From: an uncultured Parabacteroides sp.
GTDB lineage: Bacteria; Bacteroidota; Bacteroidia; Bacteroidales; Tannerellaceae
Assembly: GCA_900770835.1 (NCBI GenBank)
Contig: CAAGLQ010000106.1
Span: forward strand, 1 to 37,097
DNA: 37,097 nt
Reading direction: 5' to 3'
Made by a program: the position numbers and the translations under genes. The notes below the pieces were generated by a model. The model worked only from the letters and a program-made list of their open reading frames with translations, did not search any database and had not been told where the DNA came from. Shown here piece by piece: positions 31,814-37,097 of the stretch (positions are counted from its first letter, which is position 1; every line of letters begins with the position of its first letter).

Positions 31814-32910
31814 TGAACAGGTACAATTTCGGTGAAACGATGAGTGGGATTGGGACGGCCCGGTTGCAGGAAACGCCAAGCCAAGACCTCCTCACGTAGC
31901 GTGTCGCCCAACTGTTCCGTCAAGACCTCCTTGATGAGTTGATCCAGCTCCTCCGGCGTTGTCTCCACACGGGCGTTGATAATCAATTTCAGATCTTCGC
32001 CCGCTCCAGCGTGCCCTCTGAGGGTAAGCGTCTCTCGTGTGCCAGTCAGGTTGCCCACCGCATACGCCTTGCCATTCTCTGCGATCGCCTTCACATGGCC
32101 AACCGCATAGCCTTTAGTATCAAAACGGGTCGCTAATGCCTCCATCAGTCGGCGCAACCAAGCGTCCCAATCGGCACAGGTGCCATGCAGCATGAGTGTG
32201 CCATTTAACCAACCCAAGACCGCCTCGCCATGGGCGTAGGTGTCGTAGTCGATCTCCAACAGTCGTTTGCCGGCATCGGTGCGGCTCATGACCGCCTCTA
32301 ACCATTCGGGCAACCCGGTACCATGCAGTGCGCTGGCCGTTAAGATGGTAGCCTGCGGAAAGGCGGAAGCCGTGCGAGCCTTTAAGTCCACCAAAGCTTC
32401 TTCGCTCAGCAAGTCACATTTATTTAGCAGGATCAGGTCGCTTTCCTCCAATTGTTTCCGGAAGATATAGGCAGCATCGGGGTGTAATCCCGCCGATTCG
32501 CCCGATAAGATGGCGTTTAGTCGGATCGGATCAGCCAACACGGTTAGCGGAGCGATGCGCAACTCAGCGTTCCAATAATGTTTCAACGGCTGCATGATAG
32601 TGGCGGAAAGATCGGTACAACTACCTACCGGCTCTGCCAAGATCACATCGGCAGCCCCCTCTGCTTTTACCCGCTGAAAAGCCTCCACGAGGCCATTGAA
32701 GTTGCAGCAGAAGCAACTACCACTCACCTCGGCCACCTGCAACGCCTGCCGACGTAGCAACTCACTATCCACCAATTCCGGTGCTTGATCATTGGTGATC
32801 AAGCCAACCCGTAGTCCCTGCCGCATGAGCTGGATGGCACTCTCCCACAAAAGGGTGGTCTTTCCTGCACCGAGGAAGCCCCCTACCATAATCAGTCTTG
32901 TCTGTTTCAT
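31810..32910 (-). CDS. CobW/COG0523-type GTP-binding protein (metal chaperone family)
   Basis: 366 residues. P-loop GGFLGAGKTT (10-19), the metal-binding CxCC motif in GSCFCCNF (Cys66, 68, 69), a LAEPVGSC switch region, and the guanine-specificity motif NKCD. The C-terminal half is a CobW_C-like region. COG0523 GTPases deliver zinc, cobalt or other metals to target proteins. It lies 24 bases after the aquaporin gene and overlaps the porin gene by 4 bases. It might load a metal into, or protect, a target needed under arsenic stress; that link is inference from position. Confidence 0.87.
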   Translation of the reverse strand: MKQTRLIMVGGFLGAGKTTLLWESAIQLMRQGLRVGLITNDQAPELVDSELLRRQALQVAEVSGSCFCCNFNGLVEAFQRVKAEGAADVILAEPVGSCTDLSATIMQPLKHYWNAELRIAPLTVLADPIRLNAILSGESAGLHPDAAYIFRKQLEESDLILLNKCDLLSEEALVDLKARTASAFPQATILTASALHGTGLPEWLEAVMSRTDAGKRLLEIDYDTYAHGEAVLGWLNGTLMLHGTCADWDAWLRRLMEALATRFDTKGYAVGHVKAIAENGKAYAVGNLTGTRETLTLRGHAGAGEDLKLIINARVETTPEELDQLIKEVLTEQLGDTLREEVLAWRFLQPGRPNPTHRFTEIVPVQ

Positions 32911-32934
32911 ATTGCTATACGGTTTAATTGCGAT

Positions 32935-33744
32935 TTACTTACAGCCACAGGATGTGTCTTTGCGCTTGATTAGCGGCTCGATGCCGTAGGTCAAGGCGTA
33001 GGCAGCCAAAGCACCACCCAATAGGGGCGAGAAGATATAGACCCAGAAGAAGCCACCACTGCCTGGCTGTGGGAAAGCCGCCTCTCCCCAGCCCATCAAC
33101 CAAGCCACCAAACGGGGACCAAAATCACGGGCGGGATTCAAACCAGCCTGTGTCAAAGGGGCCACCAAGAAGATGATAGAGGAGACTGTCAGACCGATGA
33201 AGAGTGGGGCCAACGCATCGCTGGGACGACCCACGTTACAGCCCTCTGTCAAGGCAAAGATAAACATGACCAACAGGAAGGTGCCAAAGCCCTCGGCGAA
33301 CATGGCCAAAGGCATAGAGACCACCGCTCCTGCATCACCTGGATTGGGATAGAACTCACCGAACATGCGGGCGGTATCGACAGAGGCCGCTGTGCCTCGC
33401 ACGATCTGGTGAGCCGATTCGTAGGCAGCGATGGAGGGTGCGAAAAGTAGGTAGAGCACCAAGCCGGCGGCAAAAGCACCCAGCAACTGTGCGGCGATGT
33501 AGGGCAACAGTTTATTGGCCTCCATCCGCTTGCTCAAAACCATCGCCAACGTGACCGCCGGATTGAGGTGGGCACAGGATAGGTAGCGAGTCAGGTAGAT
33601 CGCCAAGGTAACGGCCGTTCCCCAGATCAGTCCCACCTGGAAGATGCCACTGTATTCGCCAAACAAAATCGCCACGGCTACGGATCCGCAGCCAAACAGG
33701 GTCAGCACAAAGGTGCCGATGCCTTCTCCTACAAATGCTTTCAT
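32935..33744 (-). CDS. Aquaglyceroporin (MIP family), probable arsenite channel
   Basis: 269 residues, six membrane segments and two half-helices carrying the NPA boxes, HLNPAVTLAM (about residue 60) and GLNPARDFGPRL (about 200). The Asp after the second box (NPARD) marks the glycerol-facilitator branch, whose members pass glycerol and As(OH)3/Sb(OH)3. It lies directly downstream of the ArsR-type regulator gene and no other arsenite exporter gene is nearby. In Sinorhizobium meliloti an ars operon of the order arsR-aqpS-arsC works this way: arsenate is reduced and arsenite leaves by the channel. Function as glycerol channel remains the alternative. Confidence 0.85.
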   Translation of the reverse strand: MKAFVGEGIGTFVLTLFGCGSVAVAILFGEYSGIFQVGLIWGTAVTLAIYLTRYLSCAHLNPAVTLAMVLSKRMEANKLLPYIAAQLLGAFAAGLVLYLLFAPSIAAYESAHQIVRGTAASVDTARMFGEFYPNPGDAGAVVSMPLAMFAEGFGTFLLVMFIFALTEGCNVGRPSDALAPLFIGLTVSSIIFLVAPLTQAGLNPARDFGPRLVAWLMGWGEAAFPQPGSGGFFWVYIFSPLLGGALAAYALTYGIEPLIKRKDTSCGCK

Positions 33745-33870
33745 TTCTTATGCTGTTTTTGGGATGGAACGCTCCATCGCTGTTTTGGGCGCAAATGTAG
33801 AGAAAGCGGGCAGAACGATTCCGCTAAAAAGCAGGAAAACGAAAATAAAATGAGGGATAACGAAAAGTGT

Positions 33871-33967
33871 AAATCGTTGTTTTATAATCGCAAAACTACG
33901 AATAAATAATTTCGTAAATCGGCAAACAACGATTTTATTATTAAGAACTAACGATTCAGTAATCGTT
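33871..33967. promoter_or_regulatory. Operator-like inverted repeats between arsR-type gene and aquaporin gene
   Basis: The 224-base gap holds AAATCGTTGTTT (33871-33882) and its exact reverse complement AAACAACGATTT (33924-33935). It also holds TACGAA/TTCGTA (33897-33902 and 33911-33916) and AACGATT-CAGT-AATCGTT (33950-33967). The shared half-site is AACGAT/ATCGTT. A minus-strand -7 element TAGTTTTG (33898-33891) sits between the two 12-bp arms. The arrangement fits repression of the aquaporin operon by the adjacent ArsR-type protein. Confidence 0.6.
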
Positions 33968-33968
33968 T

Positions 33969-34304
33969 TTAATCGTCGCAGCAACTACGTTTCTTGCTGA
34001 CGCAATCCGCAAAAAATTCAGCTAAAAGTTGGCGGGCAATCTCCCAGTTTTCTCGATTGATACAATACTTTACCTTGGGTGTTTCAATCTCGCCTTGAAT
34101 CAATCCTGCATCCTTTAATTCCTTGAGATGTTGCGACACCGTAGCCTTGGCGATGGGCAGCTCCTCGTGGATCGCACCGAAATAGCAAACCTCTTGGCGG
34201 GCCAGGAAGTGAAGAATCGCAATGCGGGCGGGATGCCCCAACGCCTTGGCGAAGCGGGCGATGCGTTCTTGTTGCTTGGTGTAATCGTTTCGTTTCTCGT
34301 CCAT
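33969..34304 (-). CDS. arsR: ArsR/SmtB family metalloregulator
   Basis: 111 residues. Winged helix: FAKALGHPARIAILHFLARQEVC, recognition helix IAKATVSQHLKELKDAGLI, and a beta-hairpin wing (GEIETPKVKYCINRENW). Five Cys: 40, 81, 101, 108 and 109. Cys40 stands where E. coli ArsR has its ELCVCDLC site, but only one Cys is there. The C-terminal cluster C-x6-CC (101, 108, 109) recalls the C-terminal As(III) site of Acidithiobacillus ArsR. Such repressors leave DNA when As(III)/Sb(III) binds. First gene of the ars-like run, 18 bases after the Lrp gene. Confidence 0.87.
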   Translation of the reverse strand: MDEKRNDYTKQQERIARFAKALGHPARIAILHFLARQEVCYFGAIHEELPIAKATVSQHLKELKDAGLIQGEIETPKVKYCINRENWEIARQLLAEFFADCVSKKRSCCDD

Positions 34305-34322
34305 GTTTTATCTCTCTATTTT

Positions 34323-34793
34323 TTAGATGTAAATACCATAGGTTTGTTTGATCTCGTCCATGACGAATGTGCTGCGCAGGGAACCGAGACTGTCGATTGT
34401 GCCTAGCACATTAAGGATGAACGCTTGATAATATTTCATGTTGGGGGCATGAATCTTCAACAAATAATCGTAATCGCCGGAGATGTTGTAGCACTCCGTG
34501 ACCTCTGGGATGCCTTGGATAATCTGGGTAAAATGTTCGGCGATCTCCTTATTGAGGCGGCTCAGCTTCACGCTGCAAAAGACGATGAAGCCTTGGTTCA
34601 ACTTCGTTGCGTCGAGCACAGCGATGTATTTCTTGATATACCCCTCCCTCTCCAACCGCTTCAACCGCTCGAAAACGGGTGTAGAAGAGAGACTCACCCG
34701 AGAGGCCAACTCCTTGGTGGTCAACCGAGCATTCTCCTGCAAGATACGTAGGATCTGCAGGTCAGTCTTATCCAATTTCTCTACTGTCTCCAT
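34323..34793 (-). CDS. Lrp/AsnC family transcriptional regulator
   Basis: 157 residues from the start at 34793; an ATG at 34805 would overlap the uxaC stop by 7 bases. N-terminal helix-turn-helix (KLDKTDLQILRILQENARLTTKELASRVSLSSTPVFERLKRLEREGYI) and a C-terminal RAM ligand-binding domain (about 70-155) with the ISGDYDYLLKI motif. These proteins form octamers that sense amino acids or other small molecules. It lies between the hexuronate genes and the arsR run, so it might control either; target unknown. Confidence 0.9.
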   Translation of the reverse strand: METVEKLDKTDLQILRILQENARLTTKELASRVSLSSTPVFERLKRLEREGYIKKYIAVLDATKLNQGFIVFCSVKLSRLNKEIAEHFTQIIQGIPEVTECYNISGDYDYLLKIHAPNMKYYQAFILNVLGTIDSLGSLRSTFVMDEIKQTYGIYI

Positions 34794-34798
34794 CCTGC

Positions 34799-36202
34799 TC
34801 ACCATTCAAAATAACGCTTTGCATTGTAATAACTGATGTCTTCTACCATCTGGGCGATGAAGGGCAACTCGGAAGCCGGTAACTCACCTCGCTCCACCTC
34901 TTGTCCCAACAGGTCGCACAGGATGCGACGGAAATACTCATGACGTGGATAAGAGAGGAAGCTGCGCGAATCGGTCAGCATACCGACGAAACGGCTCAAC
35001 AAGCCCAAACGAGAAAGCGCATCCAACTGCCGCCGGATACCATCCTGCTGATCGAGGAACCACCAAGCGGCTCCATATTGCATCTTGCCCGGCACAGAGC
35101 CATCGTTGAAGTTGTAAGCATTGGCCACCATCAACTCGTTGTCTTTCGGGTTGAGGTTATAGACAATGGTCTTCGCCAAAAGCCCCTCGCTGTCCAATCG
35201 GCTGAAAAAGGCGTTCATCGTCATGGCGATGGATTGATCGTCGATCGCATCAAAGCCAGCGTCAGCGCCTAACAGGTGGAACATGCGACGGTTGTTGTTA
35301 CGGTTAGCTCCGATGTGGAACTGCTGTACCCAGCCACTGCGTGCGTCCATCGCAGCCAACTCATAGAGCACAGCCGACTTGAACTTACGCACCTCCTGCT
35401 CGGTCAGCGCCTTACCCATGCGAGCCTTCAAGAAGATCACCTCAACGCCTTGCTGGGTATAGGCCTCCGTATAGAAGGTGTCTAATCCGTGGTCGGAAAG
35501 CGAACAGCCGTTGGCGGCGAAATAGTCATGCCGCTTTTGTAACGCCTCGATCAGCTGCTTGAAGGAGAGGATAGTCACATCAGCCGCTTTCTCCAATTGA
35601 GAGAGGTAACTATCGAAAGCTTTGGGCTTGTCAATCGCCAAGACCCGGTCGGGACGCCAAGCCGGAAATACCTTCACCTTGCAATCGCTCTGGCGGATCG
35701 CTTGATGAGCAGAGAGATCATCCACCGGATCGTCAGTGGTACAGACCACCTCCACCTTCATGCGCTCCATCAACGCCTGCGCCCGGAAAGCCGAGGTTTG
35801 CAGCAGGGCGGTCGCCTCCTCATAGATCTCCTCCGCCGTCTGCGGATTGAGTACCTTATTGATCCCGAAGATGCGGCTCAACTCTAAGTGCGTCCAGTGA
35901 TAAAGCGGATTGCGCATGGTGTAAGGCACCGTCTCCGCCCATTTCTTGAATCGCTCCAACGACGGCTTATCGCCAGTGATATAGGCTTCGTCAATGCCAT
36001 TGGCGCGCATCGCCCGCCATTTATAGTGGTCTCCACCTAACCACGCCTCCGTCAAGTCTGCGAAAGCGTGATTCTCCGCGATCTCTTTCGGATTGAGGTG
36101 GCAGTGATAATCAATGATCGGCATCACGGCAGCATGTTGGTGATACAGTTCACGTGCCGTGTCTGTGTGCAGTAAAAAATCCGCGTCTAAAAAGGGTTTC
36201 AT
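34799..36202 (-). CDS. uxaC: Glucuronate (uronate) isomerase
   Basis: 467 residues, full length. Amidohydrolase-like TIM barrel converting D-glucuronate to D-fructuronate and D-galacturonate to D-tagaturonate. Motifs: PIIDYHCHLNPKEIAENH (metal-binding HCH), WLGGDHYKWRAMRANG, VVCTTDDPVDDL, FHIGANRNNNRRM and the conserved LTDSRSFLSYPRHEYFRRILC near the C-terminus. Its start overlaps the stop of the aldolase gene by 4 bases (ATGA), so the two are translationally coupled. Part of a hexuronate degradation operon running in from beyond the right edge. Confidence 0.97.
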   Translation of the reverse strand: MKPFLDADFLLHTDTARELYHQHAAVMPIIDYHCHLNPKEIAENHAFADLTEAWLGGDHYKWRAMRANGIDEAYITGDKPSLERFKKWAETVPYTMRNPLYHWTHLELSRIFGINKVLNPQTAEEIYEEATALLQTSAFRAQALMERMKVEVVCTTDDPVDDLSAHQAIRQSDCKVKVFPAWRPDRVLAIDKPKAFDSYLSQLEKAADVTILSFKQLIEALQKRHDYFAANGCSLSDHGLDTFYTEAYTQQGVEVIFLKARMGKALTEQEVRKFKSAVLYELAAMDARSGWVQQFHIGANRNNNRRMFHLLGADAGFDAIDDQSIAMTMNAFFSRLDSEGLLAKTIVYNLNPKDNELMVANAYNFNDGSVPGKMQYGAAWWFLDQQDGIRRQLDALSRLGLLSRFVGMLTDSRSFLSYPRHEYFRRILCDLLGQEVERGELPASELPFIAQMVEDISYYNAKRYFEW

Positions 36203-36873
36203 ACGTTACGTGTTTTTTCAATAATGGATAATGCAGAGCGGCACAAGTCGGTGATTGCTTGCCACTCCCCTTTGGCAATCGCCTCCTTGGGGAAGAGCTT
36301 CGAGCCCATGCCCACACAGGTGACACCCGCCTTAAACCAAGCCGTGAGGTTCTCCTCGGTCGGCTCCACCGCTCCGGTGGCCATGATCAGCGACCACGGC
36401 ATCGGCGCTTTCATATTCTTCACAAAGGAGGGGCCGCCCACATTGCCCGCCGGGAAAATCTTGCAGAGATCGCAACCTGCCTCTTGCGCAAAACCAATCT
36501 CCGAGACGGAACCACAGCCCGGCGTGTAGGGGATCAACCGGCGGTTGCAGATCTTGGCGATCTCCGGGTTGAACAACGGGCCTACCACGAAATTCGCACC
36601 CAACTGGATATAGAGAGCCGCCGTAGCCGGATCGACCACCGAGCCCACACCCAAGATCAGCTCCGGGCACTCCTTGGCAGCGAATTTCACTAACTCACCA
36701 AACACCTCATGGGCAAAATCGCCCCGGTTGGTAAACTCAAACGCACGGACACCACCCTCGTAGCAGGCCTTCACCACCTGCTGCGCAACAGTCACGTCCG
36801 AATTGTAATAGACAGGCACCATGCCGGTACGGATGATCGCCTGTAAGGTTTGTATCTTGTTGAATCTTGCCAT
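36199..36873 (-). CDS. kdgA: 2-keto-3-deoxy-6-phosphogluconate aldolase
   Basis: 224 residues with the start at 36873. Class I aldolase TIM barrel: ALQAIIRTG-type N-terminus, the catalytic Glu in FEFTNRGD, VGSVVDPATAALYIQLGANFVVGP, and the Schiff-base Lys in GCDLCKIFPAGNVGG. Splits KDPG to pyruvate and glyceraldehyde-3-phosphate, the last step of hexuronate breakdown after UxaC and KdgK. Overlaps uxaC by 4 bases and lies 16 bases after the sugar kinase gene. 4-hydroxy-2-oxoglutarate aldolase activity is a common side function. Confidence 0.93.
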   Translation of the reverse strand: MARFNKIQTLQAIIRTGMVPVYYNSDVTVAQQVVKACYEGGVRAFEFTNRGDFAHEVFGELVKFAAKECPELILGVGSVVDPATAALYIQLGANFVVGPLFNPEIAKICNRRLIPYTPGCGSVSEIGFAQEAGCDLCKIFPAGNVGGPSFVKNMKAPMPWSLIMATGAVEPTEENLTAWFKAGVTCVGMGSKLFPKEAIAKGEWQAITDLCRSALSIIEKTRNV

Positions 36874-36889
36874 GATGAACTCCTTTCTT

Positions 36890-37097
36890 TTACCGAGCCA
36901 CACGCCCCGAGGCATCGCCCTTCATCAGTTTCTCCACCTCCTCAACAGTCACTTGGTTGAAGTCGCCGTAAATCGTATGTTTCAAGCAGGAGGCCGCCGC
37001 CGCGAACTCCAACGCCTTTTGGTCGTCCCCCGGATAGGTGAGCAAGCCATAGATCAAGCCGCCCATGAAGGAGTCGCCGCCGCCCACGCGATCCACG
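36890..37097 (-). CDS. kdgK: 2-keto-3-deoxygluconate kinase, PfkB family (partial, C-terminal end only)
   Basis: 68 C-terminal residues are visible; the gene extends past the right edge. DRVGGGDSFMGGLIYGLL is the PfkB signature 2 region (anion hole and catalytic Asp), followed by the helical AAAASCLKHTIYGDFNQVT tail typical of KDG kinases. Phosphorylates 2-keto-3-deoxygluconate before the aldolase step. The identity as KDG kinase rather than another PfkB sugar kinase rests on the kdgA and uxaC neighbours. Confidence 0.85.
   Translation of the reverse strand, partial: VDRVGGGDSFMGGLIYGLLTYPGDDQKALEFAAAASCLKHTIYGDFNQVTVEEVEKLMKGDASGRVAR

Overview
The window comes from a Bacteroidales chromosome, most likely Parabacteroides or a close relative. 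Reasons: two TonB-dependent receptors with N-terminal carboxypeptidase-like domains, a DUF6261 gene, a DUF5009 acyltransferase, a sodium-pumping methylmalonyl-CoA decarboxylase operon (propionate formation), and many TAnnTTTG -7 elements with a TTTG about 19-20 bases upstream, the Bacteroidetes sigma-ABfr promoter pattern. No rRNA, tRNA, CRISPR array, transposase or phage gene was seen. Nothing looks like a recent insertion.

Layout. 1-3200 (minus): a cobalamin riboswitch drives a TonB-dependent receptor and a surface lipoprotein (cut by the window edge). 3276-5730 (minus): an operon of an SPFH membrane protein, a ribbon-helix-helix protein and a DUF5009 membrane acyltransferase. 5780-6970 (minus): a DUF6261 gene with its own promoter and terminator. 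6990-7181: an array of five GC-rich hairpins repeated at exactly 41 bp. 7253-11742 (minus): nucleoside hydrolase lipoprotein, Gfo/Idh oxidoreductase, gcvT and pepT. 11865-16503 (minus): a PurF-like protein without the catalytic cysteine, rpmA-rplU, a zinc-ribbon/FHA protein, nadK and a CBS-domain protein.

16589-19891 (plus): pdxJ, then exbB-exbD-tonB, which would energise receptors like the two here, then a DJ-1 family gene. 19886-20770 (minus): menA (menaquinone). 20869-25115 (plus): small membrane and secreted proteins, a QueD-like protein with a C-terminal zinc ribbon, and a second TonB-dependent receptor. 25220-29815 (plus): methylmalonyl-CoA epimerase followed by the four subunits of the Na+-translocating methylmalonyl-CoA decarboxylase; together they turn succinate-derived methylmalonyl-CoA into propionyl-CoA and pump Na+.

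29981-34304 (minus): a tightly packed set, arsR-type regulator, aquaglyceroporin, CobW-type GTPase, OprO/P-type porin and an arsenate reductase that carries a signal peptide. It has the logic of an arsenic detoxification operon but no ArsB/Acr3 pump, and its cell-envelope arrangement is the most unusual system in the window. 34323-37097 (minus): an Lrp regulator and the hexuronate genes uxaC, kdgA and kdgK (the last cut by the window edge), converting glucuronate-type sugars to pyruvate and glyceraldehyde-3-phosphate.
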